A stretch of 64,000 nt of DNA, from the NCBI RefSeq assembly GCF_000259075.1, contig NZ_AJKI01000010.1, positions 1 to 64,000 of the forward strand, in the 5' to 3' direction. The position numbers were made by a program, and so were the translations under genes. The notes below the pieces were generated by a model. That model was not told the origin of the DNA. It worked only from the letters and a program-made list of their open reading frames with translations, and made no database searches. Source of the stretch: Marinilabilia salmonicolor JCM 21150 (GTDB taxonomy: Bacteria > Bacteroidota > Bacteroidia > Bacteroidales > Marinilabiliaceae). Of this stretch, positions 47,301-55,665 are shown piece by piece; position 1 is the stretch's first letter, and the number at the start of each line of letters is the position of its first letter.

Positions 47301-47549
47301 GGTAAAATTAAAGACATAGTCAGGATACTTCTCAAACAGATAGAAGTTTTCTGTCATGGTATTTTTAATACAGGTATTAATCGTTGTTGGATAATCCCAA
47401 TTCCACTCAGTATCGAGGTGACTGTATCCAATAGTATAAAGCACCTTCTCTTTTGAAATATCATAACTCTCCCGACGACCTTCCGGTTGCGCCTTGAGTA
47501 AGGCAGGAAGTAACGCACCAATAACCAATAAAAAAATCTTACAATTCAT
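44313..47549 (-). CDS. GH38 alpha-mannosidase
   Basis: The 1078 residues include a type I signal (FLLVIGALLPALLKAQ). The N-terminal catalytic barrel carries zinc ligands in TIGYSHLDTEWNWDYPTT and GSQFHDILPGTS, and the nucleophile Asp in ADYMLPDCFGFLANLPTIWN. SSVDEGEVNVSSSESLIRQV is also conserved. Middle and C-terminal beta domains follow (LENEYYKVQLDTNGDILSVF, LEDGPVRVAVEIKRQGR), and about 200 more residues end in a likely carbohydrate-binding fold. GH38 enzymes retain configuration and remove alpha-1,2, -1,3 or -1,6 mannose. The gene follows SusD of pair 2 at 294 bp, with a long nested inverted repeat in the gap. It converges with the EEP gene. Confidence 0.95.
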   Translation of the reverse strand: MNCKIFLLVIGALLPALLKAQPEGRRESYDISKEKVLYTIGYSHLDTEWNWDYPTTINTCIKNTMTENFYLFEKYPDYVFNFTGSRRYRMMKEYYPDLYEKVKYYINQGRWYVSGSSVDEGEVNVSSSESLIRQVLYGNKYFRDEFGVESADYMLPDCFGFLANLPTIWNHCGLLGFSTQKLTWHSAVGIPFNVGVWLGPDDKGIVAALNATSYVGGVVPRLDKDEYWKKRIDQVEENYGISFDYKYYGVGDEGGAPRENDVRNLEASIGNEDGDFKVVTTSSDQMYKDITPEIRKKLPSYKGDLMLIEHSAGSLTSQAYVKKMNRKNELLAKSAEQLACIADMTGSISYPFDKLNNAWDLVLGSQFHDILPGTSIPKAYEYAWNDEFIAANGFSNVLKSSVGAIADMMDTRTKGRSVVVYNPVSHNRQGLVEVEMEFDAIPEGVQVFNEKGEKVPTQVVGQSDNKLQLIFLANMPSVGVTVYDVRELKTSSEEKSSLSVTDYSLENEYYKVQLDTNGDILSVFDKKAKRELLEKPARLEFLYEEPDQWPAWNMDWNDRKNPPVGYMSEAPELKVLEDGPVRVAVEIKRQGRNSTITQIVSLSAGEAGKVVEVSNLVDWQARGVSLKASFPLSVKNKVATYNLGVGTIQRANNDSKKFEVPSKQWLDLTDENGEYGVSILEDCKYGSDKPSDNTLRLTLLYTPETHSWYPLQNSQDWGIHEFKYGIYGHKGDWRNGQTDWQGKYFNEPLWAFEVPKHKGTLGKNFSFVSVNKDEVGIMALKKMEEANDYYLVRVNELTGADVTGAEISFPWIVADAYEVNGQEKRIGKADFRGEKLSFDLSHNTIRSFAVKLSSPVSATKETQEFVKLPFNHDVISFDVNRHDGNFAWRRSLPAELIPDFVESDGVRFEMGNKQDRKNNAVICKGQEVNLPEGKYKTLYLLAAANRDTETEFIVDGDRQPLKIQGWTGYVGQFYNREFAKDGVTVTGIENAYSKKDNIAWFASHRHKSYPSGNEAYQYCYLYKYEIRIPEGAKTVKLPDDENVKVLAMTVGDKNSQVKPLQKFVEDFDYDLSLDIRKK

Positions 47550-47657
47550 CTTTTAAAATTTTAGATACTAACATATTATCTTGAATGTGTTTTTTCCATC
47601 TTAATGAAACACATCACACATTTCTTATTTAATTGGGATTAACAGTGAAATAAAAAA

Positions 47658-47776
47658 CCGCACGGGCCATGCTAAAAATCAGAAGCACGAAAATTTGAGA
47701 AGGCAAAGTTTCAGACTTTCAAAACACTCAAATCTCAAAAATGAATCGTGAATTGTAGCATGGAAACCCGATGCGG
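47658..47776 (-). repeat. Nested long inverted repeat between SusD and GH38
   Basis: The outer arms CCGCACGGGCCATGCTA (47658-47674) and the segment 47756-47776 pair over all 17 left-arm bases, with bulges of 1 and 3 on the other side. Inside, CACGA/TCGTG (47686, 47746), TTTGAG/CTCAAA (47694, 47727) and AAAGT/ACTTT (47705, 47715) nest in order. One extended 119-nt stem would form in the SusCD-GH38 transcript. It could be an mRNA-processing or stability element, an attenuator, or a MITE-like insertion. No flanking duplication or T tract was seen. Confidence 0.6.
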
Positions 47777-47843
47777 CAAACAACTTATTAAACTAATTGG
47801 GAAAGCCCCGAATATATACATCGAAACTTTACCTCAACCAACG

Positions 47844-49478
47844 CTAGTCTGTATAACCCGGATTTTGAACCAGGTTGGGGTTAGCAGCTAATTGGGTATG
47901 CGGTATAGGATAAATCTCCTTGTTAGCATCATTGGTTGGTTCGTGGTCCCACCAGGATCCATTGATAAACTCTCCAAAGCGAATAAGGTCTGTTCTTCGT
48001 TTTCCTTCAAAGATGAACTCCCGGCCACGCTCTTCCAGCAACTCATCCATAGTCAATGTCGAAGTAGTATACATCGCTGAAGGCCAATCTTCAGTTGAGA
48101 AATTTCTTTCTCTACAAGCATTCATCAAATCAACTGCTTCCTGTGTAGCCACCCCGCCATTTTTTCTCATCAGCGCTTCTGCCTTGTTGTAGTAAATTTC
48201 TGTAAGGCGGTAAATCATGTAATGATTTTCCCAATAGTTCTCATCATCCAGTGTACCTGTTTTATACTTATGGAATCGGGCACCACTACTTTCTTCACCT
48301 TCTGCCATACTTCCTTCACTGGTGAAGTCTCCTTCACTCTCCCTCCGGATTGAATTAACATATACAAACGGTTCTCCTGCATACTCTTCAGTTCCCAGAA
48401 GTGGTTCATCAGTACCATAAACATATTGAGGCCCAAACAAGAACCAATCTTGTTTCCGCATATCATTTTCTGCAAAAGCATCAAAAGCCGAGGGAATAAC
48501 AACCATTGCATTCCAACCTGAATATCCAACATTCAATGCTTTACTGATATTGGAATATCCCATAAGGAAGCCTCCCCAACCAAAAGAAAATCCACCTTCC
48601 CGGCTAAAAGCAAACTGAAACAATGCTTCTTTTGCATTTTGATTAGTATTGCTAAATGTCTCGTTTAAGTTATCTGCCAACTCAGGGGCTCCATTGGATA
48701 ATCCCCCGGCCTGGCCGCTGATAATCTTATCACAAGATTCAATACACTTATCATACATAGGTGTTCCGATATGATATTCAGCATTCAAATAAAGCTCTGA
48801 AAGCATGGCATATCCGGCAGTTTGGGAAACCCTGCCTACCAATTCGGGTGAGTAAGGCAGCAATTGAGGAACATAAGTTTCTAACTCAGTTTTAATAAAG
48901 TCAAAGACTTCGGCTTTTGGATGGTTGGGGGGATTTAGAGGTTCTCCTACTTTAGTAATTATAGGCACATTTCCCCATAATTCCATAATTTTCATATAAT
49001 GAAACGCTCTTAGAACTCTCAATTCAGCTCGAATAGCAGCCATTTCCTCATCGGAGATACCCAGAGCTTTATTATTTACGCCTTCCAAATCTTCCATGGC
49101 GGCATTTACATAGCCAACTCCGCTCCACATAAGACTCCATGCACCACGCATCCGGCCTTCATTGGAGGTCCATGTATGATAATGTTGCCTAAAATGATCT
49201 CCTCCATCATAACCATGGCGTCCTTTCTGGGGCCAGGCAAGCTGATCGGAAGATAGCTCGGCGTGATAATAATAACCATTTTGCCCGGTAGGCGCGAACC
49301 ACGCTTGCATATGCGTGAAGGGCCTCAATGCGGCTTGTAAAACCTCAACTTTATTATTGTAAAAATTCCCTTTGTTCAACTCGCTATATAGCGTTTCATC
49401 CAAATCGGTACAGCTGTTTCCGAACAAAAGTCCAAATGCTGCTCCCAAAATGATGGATTTTTTTAAAATACCTTTCAT
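47844..49478 (-). CDS. susD: SusD/RagB-family glycan-binding lipoprotein (pair 2)
   Basis: The 544 residues have a lipoprotein signal (ILGAAFGLLFGNSCTDLDE). SusD traits are NNKVEVLQAALRPFTHMQAW, LRVLRAFHYMKIMELWGNVP, MIYRLTEIYYNKAEALMRKN and EERGREFIFEGKRRTDLIRF. The family C-terminal run is EIYPIPHTQLAANPNLVQNPGYTD. It caps the SusC barrel encoded 12 bp upstream and captures the incoming glycan. It is only distantly like the pair 1 SusD in its binding region, so the two pairs probably take different fragments. Downstream is the nested inverted repeat and GH38. No SusE-like gene accompanies this pair. Confidence 0.95.
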   Translation of the reverse strand: MKGILKKSIILGAAFGLLFGNSCTDLDETLYSELNKGNFYNNKVEVLQAALRPFTHMQAWFAPTGQNGYYYHAELSSDQLAWPQKGRHGYDGGDHFRQHYHTWTSNEGRMRGAWSLMWSGVGYVNAAMEDLEGVNNKALGISDEEMAAIRAELRVLRAFHYMKIMELWGNVPIITKVGEPLNPPNHPKAEVFDFIKTELETYVPQLLPYSPELVGRVSQTAGYAMLSELYLNAEYHIGTPMYDKCIESCDKIISGQAGGLSNGAPELADNLNETFSNTNQNAKEALFQFAFSREGGFSFGWGGFLMGYSNISKALNVGYSGWNAMVVIPSAFDAFAENDMRKQDWFLFGPQYVYGTDEPLLGTEEYAGEPFVYVNSIRRESEGDFTSEGSMAEGEESSGARFHKYKTGTLDDENYWENHYMIYRLTEIYYNKAEALMRKNGGVATQEAVDLMNACRERNFSTEDWPSAMYTTSTLTMDELLEERGREFIFEGKRRTDLIRFGEFINGSWWDHEPTNDANKEIYPIPHTQLAANPNLVQNPGYTD

Positions 49479-49490
49479 AATTCAGTGATT

Positions 49491-52400
49491 TTAGAATCCT
49501 AATTTCAATCCAATAGTCCACGATTGCGTACGCGGATAAAAACCACGTGCATCAATTCCAGTTTCAAAGCCTGTATCTTGTAATTCAGGATCAAGACCGC
49601 TATATCCGGTAAGTGTAAAAATATTACGCCCAGTCACATACAACCTCAGATTGCGAAAACCCGATTCTTCCTTAAAGCTGAAATTATACCCTAAAGTGAG
49701 ATTATCCAGTTTTACGAAATCACCTTTTTCAATATAGTAGTCTGAATATTGCGGATCATCATCCAACTCTTTGTGAGTCGTTATAGCACTTCTAAGCAAA
49801 TTATTGGGCAACCATTTTTTATTACCAAAATACATCTCCTTGGTATTGAGGATATCAAATCCGAATTTACCTCTAAAAAAGATGGTGAGGTCAAAATTCT
49901 TATATCGCAAAGTATTTGTTAAAGAAGCCTGATACTTAGGAACTCCGTTCCCGATTACGGTCAGATCATTTTCATTCATTTCAGCTGCGGTACCGGTTGA
50001 GCCATCTTCTTTATAGAACATCCATTTTCCATCTTCAGTAAACCCGGCAAAGCGTTTTCCGTAAAAATTACCAACCGATCCACCTTCTTCGAGACGAATG
50101 GCGGACCCTAAGTTACCAGGAGAGGGAAGTCCGTAAAACTCTAACCAGTTGGCCTGAAATACATCGTTGGACAATTCTGTTAACTTATTGTTCTGATTGC
50201 TTGCTGTCAAATCAATATCCCAGCTAAAATCATCTTTCCGCATAGCTACCGCCGAAAGTTGCAATTCAACCCCTGAATTTTTAATACTACCAACATTGGT
50301 ATAAATACTGCTGTGTATATAAGGTGGTTGCTGGGCGTTATAGTTATAAAGAAGATTTTTGGTTTCTCTGTCATATACATCAAGGCTACCGCTAATTACA
50401 TGATTAAACAGAGAGAAATCTACACCAAAGTTCCATTCAGCCTTTTCTTCCCATTTAAGGTTAGAATTGGGGTTACGTGAGGCACCATATGTCTGGTAAT
50501 AAACACCATTCTGAGGATAAACACCACCTGTACCAAGTGTTACCAGAGATTGATAATTGGGGATGCCCTGATTCCCGGTAACTCCATACCCCACACGAAG
50601 CTTCAACTCATCAATGGCAGACACACCACTCATAAATTCTTCTTCACTAATTGTCCAACCGGCAGATACAGCAGGAAAATTCCCCCATTTATGGTTTTCA
50701 CCAAACCGCGAAGAACCTTCATGTCGAAGACTAACCTGTCCAAAATATTTATCACTGAATGCATAATTTACTCGACCAAAGAAGGCAATAAGTGTATTAT
50801 CTTCTTTGAAACTGTCCATGCCCGGACGTGGTAACTGAGTGTTATTAATGGCACTACCTGCACTTAAATTCCAGTCTTTAAAACCATCCGTTGTAAACCC
50901 ATTATTATTTACATTAAAGGTTTCAGTTGTTTCATATTGATAACTATAACCTGCGATAGCTGTAACAGAATGAAGCTGATTAAAAGTCTTATTGTAATTA
51001 AGCATTGTCTCAAAAGTCTCCAGCCAGTTTAAGTAATTTGACTTGGATGCATAAGCCATTCCCTGGTATTCTGATTCTGATCTTTGATCCCAGTCTTCTG
51101 TAGAACGATAGTAGCGATCGTTGTAATTATCACGTTCATATGCTCCAAAAGCAGATGCTGAAAAACCGTCAAATATCTCAAATTCAACTTTGGCATCTCC
51201 GGTAAACGTTTGCTGATTACGTTCGGAAATGCGGTTTGCTAGCCTTGACAAAGGGTTGTAATTGTTCCATGCCTCGGTTTCCAAAAATGTTCCGTCTTCG
51301 TTATAAATTGGAGCAGTGGGGTTGCGCTGGATGGCCTGTTCAAAATCACCTGATCCGCCTCCAAGCAAATTAGCCTTATTGAAGTTAGTCGCAACGTTCA
51401 TAGAAAAAGTCAGCCGGTCATTTAATCCCTTTTGATTAAAATTAAAGCGACCACCAAACTCCTCTCTCCCATTTTTCTTTGCAATTCCGTTGGCATCACT
51501 GTAGAAGACAGAGGCCCTATAATTGGATTTTTTAGAACCACCTGATGCTGAGAAATTATGATACTGACTTAAATTACTTTCGTTAATCAGCTCATCGTAC
51601 AGATCTGTTGAAGCCCCAAAATCCTGATCACTGTTAACCAAGCCTTGATCGATAAGATTCCGAAACTCTGAAGTTGATAAGTATTCTGGTTTTTTGTCTA
51701 CAAATTCCCGGTTAAAATAAGTCGAGTAATTAAACTGAGGTGCTCCAACTTTACCTTTTTTAGTGGTTATTAAAATAACCCCGGCATTGGCTCGACTACC
51801 ATAAATAGCAGCTCCGGATCCGTCTTTCAAAACGTTAAAAGACTCAATATCGTCCGGTTGAACCATATCCAAACTACCCCCCGGAATTCCGTCAATTACT
51901 ATCAATGGACTGATGGATCCGGTCAATGAAGTAACACCACGCAGCTGGATGGATGCACTGGAATTAGGATTGGAGCCCTCTGTTCGGGTAATGTTAAGCC
52001 CTGCTACTTTTCCCTGAATCAACTCCATAGGATCGCTTGAACCCACTGAGTTAAAATCTTTGGAAGTCACGGTTTCTACAGCAGAGGTAACTTCCTTTCT
52101 TTCCAAGGTACCATAACCCACTACTACCACCTCTTCCAAACCTATAATGTCTTCCTGCATGGTGACCTGAAGGAATTCTTTTCCGTCAAGAATAACTTCC
52201 TGACTTTGCATTCCCACAAAAGTGAACATCAGACTTTCCACATCACCACCAATTGTAAGGGAAAATTCTCCATCCACATCGGTAATGGTTCCATTAGTTG
52301 ATCCAGGCTCAGATACCGTAACCCCTGGGATGGGCTCACTATCTGCGTCAGTGACCCTTCCCCGTATTGTTTTCTCATCTTGTTGAAATAAGAGATTTGA

Positions 52401-52586
52401 GACTTTCTGGTTTGAAGGCTGAAAGACACTGGGTTTTTCTTCTTTAAGGTTTTCATTTCCTTTAACACCCTCAGCAGATAGCTGTGCTGATAAGAAAATC
52501 AATAATAATAATGAGATACGCCTTATTCCCATCCATTTAGAAAAGGCAAAGCAATCCCATATCCTTAACTTAGGATTATTTTTCAT
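49491..52586 (-). CDS. susC: SusC/RagA TonB-dependent outer-membrane importer (pair 2)
   Basis: This 1031-residue protein begins with a long n-region and signal (MGIRRISLLLLIFLSAQLSA; possible internal start at residue 19). Domains in order are the carboxypeptidase-like regulatory domain (TIRGRVTDADSEPIPGVTVS), the TonB-box region (LEEVVVVGYGTLERKEVTSA), and the plug (IQGKVAGLNITRTEGSNPNS, PLIVIDGIPGG, FNVLKDGSGAAIYGSRANAG). The barrel ends SWTIGLKLGF. It imports an oligosaccharide with its SusD partner. Its promoter region faces a dead IS256-type element, so transcription from the GH2-sulfatase-GH92-GH43 run upstream probably no longer reaches it and it needs its own promoter. Confidence 0.95.
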   Translation of the reverse strand: MKNNPKLRIWDCFAFSKWMGIRRISLLLLIFLSAQLSAEGVKGNENLKEEKPSVFQPSNQKVSNLLFQQDEKTIRGRVTDADSEPIPGVTVSEPGSTNGTITDVDGEFSLTIGGDVESLMFTFVGMQSQEVILDGKEFLQVTMQEDIIGLEEVVVVGYGTLERKEVTSAVETVTSKDFNSVGSSDPMELIQGKVAGLNITRTEGSNPNSSASIQLRGVTSLTGSISPLIVIDGIPGGSLDMVQPDDIESFNVLKDGSGAAIYGSRANAGVILITTKKGKVGAPQFNYSTYFNREFVDKKPEYLSTSEFRNLIDQGLVNSDQDFGASTDLYDELINESNLSQYHNFSASGGSKKSNYRASVFYSDANGIAKKNGREEFGGRFNFNQKGLNDRLTFSMNVATNFNKANLLGGGSGDFEQAIQRNPTAPIYNEDGTFLETEAWNNYNPLSRLANRISERNQQTFTGDAKVEFEIFDGFSASAFGAYERDNYNDRYYRSTEDWDQRSESEYQGMAYASKSNYLNWLETFETMLNYNKTFNQLHSVTAIAGYSYQYETTETFNVNNNGFTTDGFKDWNLSAGSAINNTQLPRPGMDSFKEDNTLIAFFGRVNYAFSDKYFGQVSLRHEGSSRFGENHKWGNFPAVSAGWTISEEEFMSGVSAIDELKLRVGYGVTGNQGIPNYQSLVTLGTGGVYPQNGVYYQTYGASRNPNSNLKWEEKAEWNFGVDFSLFNHVISGSLDVYDRETKNLLYNYNAQQPPYIHSSIYTNVGSIKNSGVELQLSAVAMRKDDFSWDIDLTASNQNNKLTELSNDVFQANWLEFYGLPSPGNLGSAIRLEEGGSVGNFYGKRFAGFTEDGKWMFYKEDGSTGTAAEMNENDLTVIGNGVPKYQASLTNTLRYKNFDLTIFFRGKFGFDILNTKEMYFGNKKWLPNNLLRSAITTHKELDDDPQYSDYYIEKGDFVKLDNLTLGYNFSFKEESGFRNLRLYVTGRNIFTLTGYSGLDPELQDTGFETGIDARGFYPRTQSWTIGLKLGF

Positions 52587-53106
52587 AGCTTTATAACAAT
52601 TAAATGTAAAACTTACAGGGGAATGGAGGTAGCCGCTTCCAGACCCCTTTTCTTTTTGATTTAATGCTCAGGACAATTTGTATTAGCTGGAATTGAAAAG
52701 AGTCATAATACTTGGTTTTTGGTTAGCAAATAGAACTATTTATTGGGCAAAAGAGAATGACACCGGTAAAGCGATCCTGAGCGACCTTTCTTTCCTCAGG
52801 TATTCATCCAACCCAAATCATTGTTTCATGTTATTTCATGTCAATCCAAAACCGCTTTAGGTTGAGAGAGACCTCAACTTTCCGTATTGCGTTTGCGTTG
52901 AAACATTAATTTCAAGTTTTGTTTGATGTTTACACAACATTAATGAAGAAGAAATAATATGTGGTTGCTGAAAATGACAAAAAGGTAACACCACATATAG
53001 GTGGCATAATAACATACAATTTTGGCGCTGATACGTACTTAAAACCGACAGGTGACACCTTAATTTAAACTTGTGAATACTTTAAATAATTAAGAAGAGA
53101 AAAAGA
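52587..53106. other. Region between SusC (pair 2) and the IS256-type remnant
   Basis: No gene was found in these 520 bp, which must hold the SusC promoter. I saw an inverted repeat CCTGAG/CTCAGG at 52776-52800, about 190 bp before the SusC start, as a possible regulator site. No TAnnTTTG box was recognised on the minus strand. Confidence 0.45.
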
Positions 53107-54560
53107 GAGTGTAAAGTAAACTCTGTCCATAAACCAATAAATGTTAATATTGCAGTTTATGACAGACAAGAAGAAAGAAACCCCTGAGTATTGAGCCATG
53201 CGTGACTTAGCTTTAGATCAATTGCGTAGTGGCAAATCACTTACAGGCGAAGGTGGCGTTTTTGCCCCCATTATAAAGGAATTCTTGGAAAGCGATCTTT
53301 CTGCCGAGATGGAAGATCATTTGTCAGAAGAAGAGCGTTTTTTCAGTAACAAGCGCAATGGTAAAGGCAGCAAAAATCTAAAGACCAGTTCTGGCACTAT
53401 TTCTATAGAAACCCCACAAAATCGGCATAGCAGTTTCTAACCAGAGATTATCAAAAAACGGCAACGCGTTCTTGCTGATAGTTTGGCTCCAAAAATTATA
53501 GGGCTTTATGGAAAAAAGATGATTTTGAGGGATATATCCTCCCATGTTGCCGAAATGTACGATACGGAAGTATCACCAACGACTCTGAGTGAAATAACCG
53601 ATAGGATAATTCCGCAGGTGGAAGCGTGGCAAAATCGCCCCTTAGAAGATGTTTATCCTATCGTCTGGTTGGATGCAATGCACTACAAGGTAAAAGATGA
53701 AGGCCGGGTTGTTAGCCGGGCAGTGTATAACATCTTAGCCATCAATAAAGAGGGCAAAAAGTACCTGATTGGCGTATATATCCGAAAGTGAAGGTGCAAA
53801 GTTTTGGTTATCTGTATTAACTGATTTGGAAAGTCGTGGTGTAAAGGATATACTAATTGCCTGTACCGATAATTTAAATGGTTTTTCCGAAGCAATTTTG
53901 AGTGTTTTTCCTGACACGGAGATACAGAAATGTATCATTCATTGAAATATGTAGCGTCAAAGGACAAAAAATCCTTTATGAAGGACTTGAAAAAAGTATA
54001 TCGTGCTGTCAACAAGTCTGAAGCAGAAACAGAACTGAAAAACTTGGAAGAACAATGGGGCAAAAAGTACCCTATTGTAATACGTACCTGGAATGAGAAC
54101 TGGGAAGAACTTTCCAACTATTTTAAATATGATGAACCCATCAAAAAGCTGATATACACCACTAATGCTGTTGAGGGATTCCATCGCCAAATAAGGAAAG
54201 TAACTAAAACAAAAGGAGCATTCACCAGCGATATGGCACTTCTGAAGTTAATTTATTTGACCACTGAAAATATTGCAAAAAAGTGGACTAGACCCCTTCA
54301 AAACTGGGCTTTAACACTACAGCAATTGTGTATTCAATTTGAAGGCCGTCTAAACATTAAGTTATGACATCCAAAACCTTAAACGCAAAGATAGGTCGTA
54401 TTCAGAACCTGTCAAGGGTATATAAACGGCTTCGTAACCTCAGCCGCCCTTGACAGAACCTGAAAACTACCCAAATAAGCTTTTAAGAATTAGATGAAAG
54501 AAAAAATATGAGTTATTTTGAGTTACAAAAATTCTACTGGACAGAGTTAAATTTACATTC
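53107..54560 (+). mobile_element. Dead IS256-family insertion sequence
   Basis: Terminal inverted repeats of about 23 bp are seen at 53107-53129 and 54538-54560: both contain ACTCTGTCCA next to a (G)A(A/G)TGTAAA stretch, with one-base spacing differences. The 1454-bp unit holds one transposase gene disrupted at four places. No target duplication was found, which fits an old insertion. It separates GH43 from SusC on the same strand. Confidence 0.8.
53159..54367 (+). pseudogene. Broken IS256-family (mutator-type) transposase
   Basis: The original start is probably ATG at 53159 (MTDKKKETPEY), closed at once by TGA at 53192. The frame resumes at ATG 53198 (MRDLALDQLRSGKSLTGEGG), meets TAA at 53438 where a Glu is expected before PEII, and continues in frame to VWLDAMHYKV (first catalytic Asp). 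A frame change near 53780 in a TA-repeat is followed by ACTDNLNGFSEAILSVFPD (second Asp). A small deletion near 53935 precedes SLKYVASKDKKSF and AVEGFHRQIRKVTKTKGAF with the catalytic Glu. Intact relatives are about 400 residues. With two nonsense codons and two frame breaks it cannot make active protein. Confidence 0.9.
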
Positions 54561-54648
54561 CCCCATTGAATATAAAAAAATAATGGGAAGCGACTACCCT
54601 AACACTTTAAAAAGCTTAAGAAAACCTCCCATTATATTTAAATCATAA
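54368..54648. other. End of the IS256-type element and spacer before GH43
   Basis: This contains the element's 3' non-coding part, including a hairpin with CTGTCAAGGG / CCCTTGACAG arms at 54409-54456 and an inner CGGC/GCCG pairing, then the right terminal repeat. The remaining 88 bp lead to the GH43 stop and hold nothing recognisable except a short AATGGGA/TCCCATT repeat that may end the GH43 transcript. Confidence 0.5.
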
Positions 54649-55647
54649 TCACTGATTCAACAGGTTTGACTTCACTCCCTCAAACGTAATTTCAACAGGC
54701 TTAATATAACCTTCCTCATCAAAATACATGCGGTCAACACATGTGACACGATGATTGTGATGAGTTTCCGACAAGGGTCTCCGGTGATAAACAATGTACC
54801 ATTCATCACTATTCTGCTTATGCAATATAGAATGATGCCCTGCGCCGGTGGCCACTTCCGGATCCTGTTCCAACACAACTCCAATGCGCTCAAACGGTCC
54901 GAGTGGACTATCTGAAATAGCATATGCAACCTTATAATGAGGACCTCCCCATCCTCCTTCAGACCACATAAAATAGTATTTACCGTCCTTTTTAAACATG
55001 CAGGGACCCTCTACATAACCATCCGGCGTAACTTCCTTATACATCTCACCACCTGGAAGAGGCTCCAGTCCGGTAAAATCGTCATTTAACTTTACCACAT
55101 TGCAGTGTCCCCACCCACCATAATACATATAGTAGGTACTATCATTTTCTTTAAAAACAAATTGATCGATTGGCTGAGCGCCATTAACAATATCATTAAT
55201 CAATGGTTCTCCAGGCAAATCATGATACGGCCCCTGAGGTTGCTCACTCGCAGCAACTCCGATACCACCCACCTCACCTTCATGAACATCATTGGCGGCA
55301 AAGAAAAGATAATACTTTTCATCTTTTTGTATAACCCCGGGCGCCCACATAGCACTATCAGCCCAAACCACTTCTGCTGTATCGATAATCCGCTCATGAC
55401 GTGTCCAGTTAACAAGATCAGGTGATGAAAAACAATCAAAAAAGACTTGTTTATCATACGCATCTGAATAGGTTGGGAAAATCCAGTACTGATCTTCATA
55501 TATAATAGCTTCAGGGTCGGCATACCAACCCTCAAAGACCGGATTCCCGGAATGCACATCAACCGTTTTACCGGCTTCTTTTTTACCTTTTCCAAAACAT
55601 CCGGAAAGCAATAAAAAAATCAAAGGGAAAAATAATATCTTCTTCAT
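54649..55647 (-). CDS. GH43 family glycosidase, lipoprotein
   Basis: This 332-residue five-bladed propeller enzyme has a lipoprotein signal (FFPLIFLLLSGCFGKG). Three catalytic acids are in place: the base Asp in GWYADPEAIIYEDQYWIF, the pKa-tuning Asp in NGAQPIDQFVFKEND, and the acid Glu in GYVEGPCMFKKDGKYY. WAPGVIQKDEKYYLFFAAN and ATGAGHHSILHKQNSDEWYI are also typical. GH43 enzymes invert and remove arabinofuranose, xylose or galactofuranose-type sugars. In this mannan locus a furanosyl or pentosyl side group is the likely target; I cannot assign the subfamily. It starts 18 bp after the GH92 stop and is the last gene of the run before the dead IS element. Confidence 0.9.
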   Translation of the reverse strand: MKKILFFPLIFLLLSGCFGKGKKEAGKTVDVHSGNPVFEGWYADPEAIIYEDQYWIFPTYSDAYDKQVFFDCFSSPDLVNWTRHERIIDTAEVVWADSAMWAPGVIQKDEKYYLFFAANDVHEGEVGGIGVAASEQPQGPYHDLPGEPLINDIVNGAQPIDQFVFKENDSTYYMYYGGWGHCNVVKLNDDFTGLEPLPGGEMYKEVTPDGYVEGPCMFKKDGKYYFMWSEGGWGGPHYKVAYAISDSPLGPFERIGVVLEQDPEVATGAGHHSILHKQNSDEWYIVYHRRPLSETHHNHRVTCVDRMYFDEEGYIKPVEITFEGVKSNLLNQ

Positions 55648-55665
55648 ATTGTCAGTATTTCTTGT

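Noticed and set aside
53090-54575. Target-site duplication of the IS256-type element
   Set aside because: Flanking bases on the two sides do not match over 8-9 bp.
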